27,041 bases of DNA. Source: a virus. A program made the position numbers and the translations under genes. The stretch's first letter is position 1, and every line of letters starts with the position of its first letter. The notes beneath the pieces were generated by a model. That model saw only the letters and a program-made list of their open reading frames with translations, was not told the DNA's origin and made no database searches. Location of the stretch: positions 1 through 27,041 of the IMG/VR virus record IMGVR_UViG_3300034106_004090; one strand, given 5' to 3'. Shown here in pieces: positions 20,185 through 27,041 of the stretch.

Positions 20185-21453
20185 ATGGCACAGACCACAG
20201 AAAACACCAAAGAAATTGCTAAGAAGTTCCAGAATCTTATCGGCCCCAGCCCTGCTGGACGCGAGCTTGAAAGTGTTGTTGAATTGCTAAGAACTGCTCG
20301 TATTGGCCTGTTGTTGAAAAGTAGCTTTTTCGGCAACCTTGCTACTCGACTAAAGTTGGTACCTGCTGATGAATGGTGCTCCACTGCTGCCACTGACGGT
20401 CGCAACTTTTATTTCAACTCTAAGTTTATCAAGATGCTGCAACCGCGTGAGCTAGAGTTTTTGTTTGGTCACGAAGTATTGCATGTGGTTTATGATCACT
20501 TTGGACGTCGCGGTTCTCGCAATCCACAGTTGTGGAACGTGGCCAATGACTATTGTGTAAACTCCGACTTGAAAAAACATCATGTTGGGCAGTTCATTAC
20601 CACTGTGCCCTGTTTGTATGACAGCAAATATGACGGCATGAGTTCAGAAGAGGTGTATGACCTTTTGTATGAAAACGCTGAAAAGATTGATATCGAAACC
20701 TTGGTAGATCGTTTGTTAGACGATCACATGGAAGACCAAGGTGATGGTAATGAAGACAGTGAAGGTAAAGGACGCCCCAAGATCAGTGACGAGGAACGTG
20801 CAAAGATACGCGACGAAATCAAAGAAGCAATTCTAAACGCAGCCAGTACGTCCGAAGCAGGCAACATTCCGCTAGGAGTAAGACGCCTGATCAAGGATCT
20901 CACTGAGCCTGCACTGAACTGGCGTGAACTGTTGAGGTTAAATCTAGAAAGCACTATCAAGAGCGACTTTAGTTGGATGCGAGCCAGCCGCAGAGGTTGG
21001 CACATGGATGCTATCATGCCTGGCATGCGCAACGACGAACAAATTGATATCGCAATTGCTATTGATGCATCTGGATCTATCAGTGAACTCATGCTGCGCG
21101 ACTTCCTAAGTGAGGTACAAGGTATCATGGATCAGTTCCAAACGTTCCGCATTCACTTGGTAACCTTTGACACCGAAGCCTACAATCCTGTTACATACAA
21201 TTCGGACAATCTGGATACTATTTGTGACTATGAAATTGAAGGCGGTGGCGGCACTGATTTTGATTGTGTGTTTGAGTACCTAAAGAAAGAGCACATTGAG
21301 CCCAAACGTTTGATTGTGTTTACAGACGGTTATCCGTTTGGTTCGTGGGGCGATGAGAACTACGCCGACACACTGTGGATCTTACACGGTACCAAAGAAA
21401 TTGTGCCTCCCTGGGGACAATACGCTTACTACGAACAGCCCGGCAAAAGCTGA
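20185..21453 (+). CDS. VWA-domain metalloprotein, partner of MoxR
   Basis: The 422-residue protein has an N-terminal zinc-peptidase-like motif HEVLHVVYDH (residues 96-105), an HExxH followed by a histidine at the expected spacing. The middle (about 170-225) is acidic and disordered-looking. A C-terminal VWA domain has the metal-ion-dependent adhesion site DASGS (294-298) and a following GGGGTDF (about 352-358). This matches the DUF2201-type putative metallopeptidase/VWA proteins that pair with MoxR ATPases. Such a system may remodel or activate a phage or host complex. It has its own promoter and a terminator. Confidence 0.88.
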   Translation: MAQTTENTKEIAKKFQNLIGPSPAGRELESVVELLRTARIGLLLKSSFFGNLATRLKLVPADEWCSTAATDGRNFYFNSKFIKMLQPRELEFLFGHEVLHVVYDHFGRRGSRNPQLWNVANDYCVNSDLKKHHVGQFITTVPCLYDSKYDGMSSEEVYDLLYENAEKIDIETLVDRLLDDHMEDQGDGNEDSEGKGRPKISDEERAKIRDEIKEAILNAASTSEAGNIPLGVRRLIKDLTEPALNWRELLRLNLESTIKSDFSWMRASRRGWHMDAIMPGMRNDEQIDIAIAIDASGSISELMLRDFLSEVQGIMDQFQTFRIHLVTFDTEAYNPVTYNSDNLDTICDYEIEGGGGTDFDCVFEYLKKEHIEPKRLIVFTDGYPFGSWGDENYADTLWILHGTKEIVPPWGQYAYYEQPGKS

Positions 21454-21470
21454 TCAGTTTTGCCAAAAAC

Positions 21471-21498
21471 ACCGCAGATTTTACATCTGCGGTTTTTT
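21471..21498 (+). terminator. rho-independent terminator after the VWA gene
   Basis: ACCGCAGA-TTTTACA-TCTGCGGT followed by a T run, 18 bases after the stop. Confidence 0.92.
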
Positions 21499-21527
21499 CT
21501 TGGTTAAATATCTACAGGGAGATAAAC

Positions 21528-21791
21528 ATGGAACAAACAACTATTGAAGCAACAAATGACACCACAGTTCAAGAACACCAAGAACCACCATCAGTAAACG
21601 TACAGGACTTACAAGTACTAAGATCGTGCATTCAAATAGCTTGCACACGAGGTGCTTATCGAGCAGAAGAAATGCTCACAGTAGGTACTGCCTTTAACCG
21701 GTTGGATTCATTTTTGAAACACGTGGAAAACGCACAACCATCAGAAGCACAGGCGCCGGCCAGTACCACTGAACCCACACAAGGAGAATAA
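21528..21791 (+). CDS. small hypothetical protein (87 aa)
   Basis: The start at 21528 follows a CAGGGAGAT-type site; the earlier in-frame start lies before the terminator and is not used. The protein begins MEQTTIEATNDTTVQEHQEP. Its helical middle (VLRSCIQIACTRGAYRAEE, then TAFNRLDSFLKHVEN) is of the kind common among T4-like phages, and its tail is low-complexity (QPSEAQAPASTTEPTQGE). The function is unknown. It is followed after one base by the next gene. A GTTAAATA motif lies 18 bases upstream. Confidence 0.7.
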   Translation: MEQTTIEATNDTTVQEHQEPPSVNVQDLQVLRSCIQIACTRGAYRAEEMLTVGTAFNRLDSFLKHVENAQPSEAQAPASTTEPTQGE

Positions 21792-21792
21792 C

Positions 21793-22503
21793 ATGTTTGT
21801 TAAACATATTGGAAAACACAACGACCGTAAGGTTGCTGTGGTATTCCGCACTATTCCAGGCATGGATCATATGTGCTTGGTTATCTACCCAGAGACGCTT
21901 CCAGCTCATTGGCATGATGCTATTATGAAAGTGCTTGAAAGCGATGTTGGGCAACAGGCTGAGGAATTCGCAGATGCGCTGCATCGTAATCTACTGCCCG
22001 ATGGTCGCAACATTCTTGAAACTCTACATCGAGAAGGTATGTTGAAAAAAGTCAATACTGAGCAAATCATTATGACACCAAGTACCACTAGCACTGTTAG
22101 ACTAGATGAACTAAACAAGATATTGACTGAAATGAAAACAGGCGAAGAGGCTAGAAAAAAACTAGCTGCCACCGACGCTAATCGCGGCCTAGTAGATGCG
22201 CCAACCAAACGTGCTGCTGAAGCGGACTACAAAGCCAGTCGTGCTGCCTCTCAGCCACCTATGCAAGCCACTGCTAGCTCTGCTTTGTCAGATCAAGATC
22301 TGGCCAATAACATGTTAGCTCAGGCCAAACGCATGGAGGTGGAAGCACAGTCAATGATCCAAGAAGCCAAGCGCATGAAAAAAGAAGCTGAAAATCTTTA
22401 TCCAAATGCTTTCCCCAAGGAGATCGTGCAAGACACCGTTACCAAACCACGTCCAGTAGGACGCCCTAAAAAACAGGTAGCAGTGGCACATGAATCTCAG
22501 TGA
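21793..22503 (+). CDS. conserved T4-like phage protein with coiled coil and AT-hook-like tail (236 aa)
   Basis: The first 90 residues form a compact domain (MFVKHIGKHNDRKVAVVFRT, PGMDHMCLVIYPETLPAHWH). A LDELNKILTEM segment follows. Then comes a coiled coil (AKRMEVEAQSMIQEAKRMKK) and an AT-hook-like end RPVGRPKKQVA. The domain order is similar, from memory, to a hypothetical protein conserved among T4-like phages of aquatic bacteria. It may be a DNA-binding or virion-assembly protein; neither is shown. It overlaps the next gene by 14 bases. Confidence 0.78.
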   Translation: MFVKHIGKHNDRKVAVVFRTIPGMDHMCLVIYPETLPAHWHDAIMKVLESDVGQQAEEFADALHRNLLPDGRNILETLHREGMLKKVNTEQIIMTPSTTSTVRLDELNKILTEMKTGEEARKKLAATDANRGLVDAPTKRAAEADYKASRAASQPPMQATASSALSDQDLANNMLAQAKRMEVEAQSMIQEAKRMKKEAENLYPNAFPKEIVQDTVTKPRPVGRPKKQVAVAHESQ

Positions 22504-22798
22504 TGACTTTTTTGAAAGGTGGGAACACATCATATCTGGTATTGACGAAAAAACAGCAATACCACTTGAATGTATCAAGAAGGTCATCATTAGACTTGAT
22601 GGACGTCGCCGAAAAACCATAAACTTTCAGACCTTGAAAAAACAGGGTCTGGCTTTGGAAGAAATAGAAATACTGATCACAAGGCAACTGGCTGAACTGT
22701 CAGATGAAGTACATGATGTAGAATTTGTACTTGACATTCCAGCAGTTGCCGAAATGGTTCAACCTCATACCAACAAAATCCTTAACGGACTAAAATGA
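22490..22798 (+). CDS. conserved T4-like phage protein (102 aa)
   Basis: The protein begins MNLSDDFFERWEHIISGIDE and then reads ECIKKVIIRLDGRRRKTINF, followed by LKKQGLALEEIEILITRQL and DIPAVAEMVQPHTNK. It is mostly helical and basic in the middle. The segment order, with RWEH, IPLECIKKV and TINFQTLKKQG, is, from memory, characteristic of a small protein conserved in T4-like cyanophages and pelagiphages with no known role. It overlaps thyX by four bases. Confidence 0.8.
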   Translation: MNLSDDFFERWEHIISGIDEKTAIPLECIKKVIIRLDGRRRKTINFQTLKKQGLALEEIEILITRQLAELSDEVHDVEFVLDIPAVAEMVQPHTNKILNGLK

Positions 22799-23448
22799 AA
22801 GTAAAATTGATCAGCTATAGCCAGCCGGTAGAAATACCGGGTGTGCTAGATGCTCAGGAACTCATTGCCTTTTGTGCTCGTGTTAGTAATCCTAGCAACC
22901 AGACCAACAGTGAGACCAGTGAAAAATTGATTGGTTACTTGATCAAGCACCAACACTGGAGTCCATTGGAAATGGTTTCTGCTTGCCTTGAGATTACAAC
23001 CACCCGAGACATAGCCCGACAAATTCTACGACATCGCAGTTTTAGCTTTCAAGAGTTCAGTCAACGTTATGCTGATCCCACAAAGGATCTAAACTTTGTG
23101 ACCAGAGAAGCCCGATTACAGGATCCCAAGAATCGCCAAAACTCTATTGAAACTGACAACACTGACTTACAAGAACACTGGGCAGCACGCCAACGTTTCG
23201 TAATTGAAGCAGCACGTCAGGCCTATACCTGGGCTATTGAAAATGGCATTGCTAAAGAACAAGCTAGAGCAGTGTTGCCCGAAGGCCTAACAGAAAGTAG
23301 ATTGTACATGAATGGTACTCTAAGATCTTGGGTACACTACATTGATCTACGCAGAGCGCATGGCACACAAAAAGAACATCAAGAAATCGCACTGGCCTGT
23401 GCAGAAGTCATTGCCAAGATATTTCCTTTGATTCAACAAACAACCTAA
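22795..23448 (+). CDS. thyX: FAD-dependent thymidylate synthase ThyX
   Basis: ThyX makes dTMP from dUMP using FAD and methylene-tetrahydrofolate. The 217-residue protein has the ThyX signature RHR-x7-S: RHRSFSFQEFS (residues 79-89), followed by QRY. Other family segments are HWSPLEMV (54-61) and RAVLPEGLTESRLYMNGTLR. It is complete. In large phages ThyX supplies dTMP for replication. The start overlaps the previous gene (ATGA). The SGNH-like gene starts nine bases after the stop. Confidence 0.96.
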   Translation: MKVKLISYSQPVEIPGVLDAQELIAFCARVSNPSNQTNSETSEKLIGYLIKHQHWSPLEMVSACLEITTTRDIARQILRHRSFSFQEFSQRYADPTKDLNFVTREARLQDPKNRQNSIETDNTDLQEHWAARQRFVIEAARQAYTWAIENGIAKEQARAVLPEGLTESRLYMNGTLRSWVHYIDLRRAHGTQKEHQEIALACAEVIAKIFPLIQQTT

Positions 23449-23457
23449 GGTGTACAC

Positions 23458-24111
23458 ATGCCAAACCCCGACTTTGGTATGTGGAAAGACTATCAACAGC
23501 TGGCCAAGATCAAGTCTGGCGGCGCAAGAGTAGCGGATAGGCAGTTCTGGGCTGTTGGTTGTAGTATCACACATGGCGTGGGTGTGGCTACCGAACAAAC
23601 CTGGAAACACTTGGTCAGTAACACACTTGCCCTGCCCTATACAGATCTAAGTGCTTCTGGTAGCAGCGTATTATGGCAAAGCGATCAAATCTGTCAGAGT
23701 CAAATACAATCTGGCGATTTGGTTCTTTGGGCTATCACAGTTCCTCCGAGACTGCCTGTGATTCGCAATCAAGATCTATTTCATCTTACGCCCGGTGAAT
23801 ATCATCATGATCCACAGATAAATCAGGAGTTTCCAATTGACTTGCTCACCCATCCCACTCTAGTGTATCATAACATACAAGCAGTTCGCCGTGCAGAAAA
23901 TATTTGTAAACTGGTTGGTGCAAGGTTGATTGTGCAAAGTGTGTTGTATGATTTTGATAATGCTCGCGATCTATATGGTGTGCGTGATTACTGTGCATCC
24001 TGTTCTAGCCCAGACCAATGGCAAGATCTTGGAACCGATAGCATGCATCCAGGTCCCAAACAACATGAAATTTTTGCCAAGACTTTTTTAACTTTAATAG
24101 ATCCAAATTGA
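23458..24111 (+). CDS. SGNH/GDSL-like hydrolase
   Basis: The 217-residue protein shows the SGNH blocks in order. Block I, with the Ser nucleophile, is AVGCSITHGVG (about residues 32-42), a glycine appears in the middle block (DLSASGSSVLW, 63-73) and block V, with Asp and His, is DSMHPGPKQHEIF near the C-terminus (about 194-206). Fold members are esterases or acyltransferases of carbohydrates and lipids. The neighbouring genes suggest an acyl or acetyl group on a sugar, but that is inferred. It overlaps the next gene by four bases. It may decorate a phage or host surface polymer. Confidence 0.8.
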   Translation: MPNPDFGMWKDYQQLAKIKSGGARVADRQFWAVGCSITHGVGVATEQTWKHLVSNTLALPYTDLSASGSSVLWQSDQICQSQIQSGDLVLWAITVPPRLPVIRNQDLFHLTPGEYHHDPQINQEFPIDLLTHPTLVYHNIQAVRRAENICKLVGARLIVQSVLYDFDNARDLYGVRDYCASCSSPDQWQDLGTDSMHPGPKQHEIFAKTFLTLIDPN

Positions 24112-24353
24112 AACTGACTTTCCATACATTTACACTAGGCGATGTATCAGACGTAGAAATCTATGCTGGTGCGGCCATACATGAATGGCAGAATACTGCC
24201 CATGGACAATGGGTCATGGAAAACGCACAAGATCTTGTATGGACCACTCTACACGATCCTCAATCATTTGGACACAAAGTTCGTATCCTTGGTAAACTAA
24301 ACGATCCTCGTAAAGTAACTGAATACTATCTAAAATGGCCCGAAAAATCATAG
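24108..24353 (+). CDS. small hypothetical protein (81 aa), TTG start
   Basis: The frame starts with TTG, overlapping the previous stop as TTGA, and no better ATG lies near. The protein has a beta-rich first part (KLTFHTFTLGDVSDVEIYAG) and a DNA- or RNA-like basic end is absent. A central AIHEWQNTAHGQWVMEN segment and a final TEYYLKWPEKS are distinctive. Its last 19 bases overlap the PIG-L gene. Similar small proteins occur in phages, from memory, but no function is known. Confidence 0.6.
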   Translation: MKLTFHTFTLGDVSDVEIYAGAAIHEWQNTAHGQWVMENAQDLVWTTLHDPQSFGHKVRILGKLNDPRKVTEYYLKWPEKS

Positions 24354-24961
24354 TTGTATCAGCCCACCCGGATGACCTTGAAATAGGCTGCGCAGGTTCT
24401 CTGCGTCGCTGGCAGCAGGAAGGCGCAGAAATTGTCAGTATTATCACAGTGCGCCCCAGTGTTGAAGACAATCGTCGACGTACAAAAGAAATGGTATGGC
24501 GTGAACTCAATGCCAGTTACGACATCAGTGGTTGGCAGTGTTTGGTTATGAACACTGACTTGCATGCCAATGGGCGTCCTAATCTTGTATGTGACAATGT
24601 CACAATGACTGCACTTGGAAATTTTATATCAACATGTGATCTTGCTATCTTACCAAGTCCAGAAGACAGTCATCAAGATCATAGAAACACCTACCACTTG
24701 GCGTTGCCTTTGTTACGCAACCGAGCCAAGGAAATCTGGACCATGAGTCATTGGCCTTACAATGCTTGGCATGATTCTAGACCGCGTATCACTGTAGGAA
24801 TAAGTCAACAATGGGACTTTAAGCAGACTCTGCTGGAGTGTTATAGCAGTTACCTAGATACAGACGATATTGAAAGTATTCGCAGAGACAACATGGCAGC
24901 TGGTGTCAAACATGGATTTAGATACGCAGAAACATTTGACCTAGTGAGCCGGCATGAATAA
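24335..24961 (+). CDS. PIG-L/LmbE-family deacetylase
   Basis: This family is made of zinc-dependent N-deacetylases of amino sugars, such as GlcNAc-PI deacetylase and MshB. The 208-residue protein has the N-terminal motif AHPDDLEIGCAG (residues 10-21), where H11, D13 and D14 bind zinc or act in catalysis, and the second zinc motif HQDHRNTYH (about 114-122). It is complete. The genes on both sides (SGNH-like, DegT, SDR) place it in an amino-sugar pathway. It overlaps both neighbours. Confidence 0.9.
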   Translation: MARKIIVVSAHPDDLEIGCAGSLRRWQQEGAEIVSIITVRPSVEDNRRRTKEMVWRELNASYDISGWQCLVMNTDLHANGRPNLVCDNVTMTALGNFISTCDLAILPSPEDSHQDHRNTYHLALPLLRNRAKEIWTMSHWPYNAWHDSRPRITVGISQQWDFKQTLLECYSSYLDTDDIESIRRDNMAAGVKHGFRYAETFDLVSRHE

Positions 24962-25997
24962 AATCACACTGTTTCAAAATCAACGTAATTGGCAACAAAT
25001 ACGCAATCAGGTATTTGATCTAGTGGATCAAGACAGTGCTACCGGCCAGGCACAGAATACAAAATTAGTGATCAAACTTGAACAGCGTCTAGCAGAACAG
25101 TATGATAGAAGATATTGTGTTACCACTGCTAGTTGCACAGACGCATTGATAATTGCATTGACATGTCTGAACCTGCCTCCTCGCAGTGTGGTAGCGGTTT
25201 CTAACTATACATTTGTGGCCACTGCTCATGCAATCTCCCGAGCAGGATACACAGTCAAACCAGTGGATGTTATGTCAAACTATTGTATTGATGCCGACCA
25301 AATACCACAAGAAGCCAAGGCTGTGGTTGTTGCGGACATGTTTGGCAACATGAGCGATTGGAGCCGGCTGCAAAAACTCAACATTCCTATCATCAATGAC
25401 GCGGCTCAGAGCATGGAAAGTTGGCATGGTGCATACAGTGCCAGCTTTGGCGATATCAGTTGTGTGAGTTTTAGTCCTAGTAAACCCATATCCAGTTGGG
25501 GTAGCGGTGGTGCGCTATTCACTGATGACATTGATGTGGCTATCAAAGCCAAATCACTTAGACTGCACGGTAGATACAACAAACAACACACTTCGCATCA
25601 CGCAGGTATGAATTCGATGTTGAGTGGATTTGAAGCAGCCTGCATCTGGGCTGCATTAGACAGATCAGAGCAGTGGCGTGATAGGCGTCAACAGATTGCC
25701 GAGCAGTTGATTAGCAGTGCAAAACTACCCACAGCCACTGACCCAGCTATCATGAAACATGGTTATCAAAAACTTGTGTTTCAAAGTTTTGATCGCGACG
25801 GCTATCTACAGCATCTAAGTGATCATGGTATCGCTACTGCCATACACTATAACAATTTAGTAAACGACGAACCGTTGTATCATAGTAGTATGATGTTGCC
25901 ACAGAGTTCACAGTTAAAAGAAATATCTTTTACAGTTCCCAATCAACATTCATTAACTGATGAAGAAGTTGAGCAAATTGCAAAGGCATTAAAATGA
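24954..25997 (+). CDS. DegT/DnrJ/EryC1-type sugar aminotransferase
   Basis: These PLP enzymes transfer an amino group to keto-sugars on a nucleotide carrier. The 347-residue protein has the PLP-binding DAAQSM (about residues 144-149) and the internal-aldimine lysine in SFSPSKPISSWGSGGAL. N-terminal substrate and PLP segments include TTASCTDALIIAL and VSNYTFVATAHAI. The usual family length is 370-390, so it is slightly short. It overlaps the SDR gene by four bases. The sugar is unknown. Confidence 0.88.
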   Translation: MNKITLFQNQRNWQQIRNQVFDLVDQDSATGQAQNTKLVIKLEQRLAEQYDRRYCVTTASCTDALIIALTCLNLPPRSVVAVSNYTFVATAHAISRAGYTVKPVDVMSNYCIDADQIPQEAKAVVVADMFGNMSDWSRLQKLNIPIINDAAQSMESWHGAYSASFGDISCVSFSPSKPISSWGSGGALFTDDIDVAIKAKSLRLHGRYNKQHTSHHAGMNSMLSGFEAACIWAALDRSEQWRDRRQQIAEQLISSAKLPTATDPAIMKHGYQKLVFQSFDRDGYLQHLSDHGIATAIHYNNLVNDEPLYHSSMMLPQSSQLKEISFTVPNQHSLTDEEVEQIAKALK

Positions 25998-26959
25998 AAA
26001 TACTTGTACTTGGGGGTCATGGTTTCATAGGACACCATATCACAAAAATGTTAATTAATCAAGGACATGACGTACATGTTGTTGATTGTCATCATGACTA
26101 TGGTGAATATCCCAAGTGGGAATTTGATTCTGTAATGAATCAACGAGTAGATTTCATAGGTGATCATGCTATATGGTTTGGTGATGTAACCAATGCAGAT
26201 TTCATGAATCGTGTGTTCATGGAAGTGCAGCCCGAACGTGTGATAGACTTGGCTACCTATCCCAATGCCAAGATGGTCAAGAAGAATGTAGTTGATGCCA
26301 CAGTGAACATGATTGCTGCTACTGCTCTTGCTCTTGAACTTTGTGTGCGTTACAAAGTCAACAGATTCGTTTTGGCCAGCAGTTCCATGGTGTACGGAGA
26401 TTTCAACAAGTTTGATGGACAGCCCAACGAAGAGTCCTTCTGTGATCCTCTCACACTCTATGGCAGTTATAAACTTCAAACAGAACGCATGTGCAAAATA
26501 TGGCACAAAGAATATGGCTTGAATTACACTATTCTCAGGCCCAGCGCATTGTACGGACCACGAGACATGGTAGTGCGAGTGATATCAAAAATGACCGTGT
26601 CAGCAATGACTGATCGTGTAATTGAAGTTCACGGTGCAGACAACCGCCTGGATTTTAGTTATGTTACTGATGTGGCTGCTGCGTTTGTCACAGCAGCTCT
26701 ACACGATGATGCTGTGAATCAGATCTATAATTGTACTCGCGGACGTGGACGTACTATAGGTGAAGCCGCAGAAATCATTCAAAGCAGAATTCTAAGTCGT
26801 ATTGAATACAAACCAGCCGACGACTTTTATCCTAACCGGGACACTCTAGATAGTTCCAAACTTACCAAGCTAGGCTGGCAACCAAAGGTTGACATCGAGC
26901 AAGGTATTGAAAACTATCTTGATTGGTTTCTTGAGCAAAAATACATATCAAGATTCTAA
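25994..26959 (+). CDS. NAD-dependent sugar epimerase/dehydratase (SDR)
   Basis: An extended short-chain dehydrogenase acting on nucleotide sugars. The 321-residue protein begins with the nucleotide-binding GGHGFIGHH (GxxGxxG, residues 8-16). The active site is ASSSMVYG for Ser/Thr and YGSYK (YxxxK, near residue 156). LRPSALYGPRD follows, as in dTDP/UDP-sugar epimerases and dehydratases. With DegT and PIG-L it forms a sugar pathway. Its 3' end overlaps the minus-strand gene by 12 bases. Confidence 0.93.
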   Translation: MKILVLGGHGFIGHHITKMLINQGHDVHVVDCHHDYGEYPKWEFDSVMNQRVDFIGDHAIWFGDVTNADFMNRVFMEVQPERVIDLATYPNAKMVKKNVVDATVNMIAATALALELCVRYKVNRFVLASSSMVYGDFNKFDGQPNEESFCDPLTLYGSYKLQTERMCKIWHKEYGLNYTILRPSALYGPRDMVVRVISKMTVSAMTDRVIEVHGADNRLDFSYVTDVAAAFVTAALHDDAVNQIYNCTRGRGRTIGEAAEIIQSRILSRIEYKPADDFYPNRDTLDSSKLTKLGWQPKVDIEQGIENYLDWFLEQKYISRF

Positions 26960-27041
26960 CCAGAGCTCGCGGCCATATTTGGCACGATAGTAATCTTGAC
27001 ACCATTGCCAATCAAAGCTGAGCTTGAGCATTTCTAGATCG
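26948..27041 (-). CDS. C-terminus of a minus-strand protein, cut by window edge
   Basis: Thirty codons of a minus-strand frame are visible up to the stop at 26948-26950. They read DLEMLKLSFDWQWCQDYYR and then AKYGRELWLES. The frame is open to the window edge and the sequence looks coding (tryptophan- and tyrosine-rich, well-formed codons). It overlaps the epimerase gene tail-to-tail. Family and function cannot be judged from this tail, and chance is possible over so short a stretch. Confidence 0.45.
   Translation of the reverse strand, partial: DLEMLKLSFDWQWCQDYYRAKYGRELWLES

Overview
The window looks like part of the genome of a large, tailed, T4-like phage. The reasons are a dense array of eleven tRNA genes with no rRNA, many small head-to-tail overlapping genes, a ThyX thymidylate synthase, small proteins of the kind shared by T4-like phages of aquatic bacteria, and compact transcription units with strong sigma70-type promoters and hairpin terminators. 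No capsid, tail or replication gene lies in the window, so the phage assignment is an inference from context. Several genes (GroEL, PstS, the porin, the omega-like protein and the tmRNA tag) look betaproteobacterial, which suggests a betaproteobacterial host. A PqqA gene suggests a host that makes PQQ, for example a methylotroph.

Layout. 1-2070: tRNA array (Gly, Gly, Arg, Gln, Pro, Val, Phe, Leu, Leu, Pro, Leu) with small genes between the tRNAs, including a truncated release-factor-like GGQ protein. 2074-2244, minus strand: a complete miniature transcription unit for a 24-residue PqqA-like peptide. 2322-3793: tyrosine/dual-specificity phosphatase, metallophosphoesterase and a small exported protein. 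3812-7597: a strong promoter, an apparently leaderless methyltransferase-like gene, a B12-binding-type radical SAM enzyme, two small unknowns and an alpha/beta hydrolase. 7610-8105: a Bfd-like [2Fe-2S] ferredoxin and a circularly permuted (two-piece) tmRNA gene whose intervening segment carries a small ORF. 8347-10898: a phosphate-acquisition unit (Pho-box-like repeats, pstS, phosphate-selective porin, terminator). 10933-12954: groES-groEL. 12969-14742: RNA polymerase omega-like gene, small basic protein and adenosylhomocysteinase. 14761-16315: small phage genes, each with its own promoter, and a structured noncoding stretch. 16337-21498: small genes, a MoxR-type AAA ATPase and its HExxH/VWA partner, with an amidinotransferase-fold gene on the opposite strand between them. 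21528-23448: conserved small phage genes and thyX. 23458-26959: a tightly overlapping cluster (SGNH-like hydrolase, small protein, PIG-L/LmbE deacetylase, DegT aminotransferase, SDR epimerase) that looks like a nucleotide-sugar or surface-decoration pathway. A minus-strand gene enters from the right edge.

How it fits together. The phage appears to carry its own translation support (tRNAs, tmRNA, GGQ factor), folding support (GroES/EL), transcription support (omega), phosphate uptake, methyl-cycle support (AhcY removes S-adenosylhomocysteine) and a substrate peptide for host PQQ synthesis. At least seven promoters share a TTGAC(A/C), 17-bp spacer, TA(T/C)A(A/C)T layout; in three the -35 box lies in the last codons of the upstream gene. 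No stretch longer than 300 bases lacks a gene. No CRISPR array, insertion sequence or integrase was seen.
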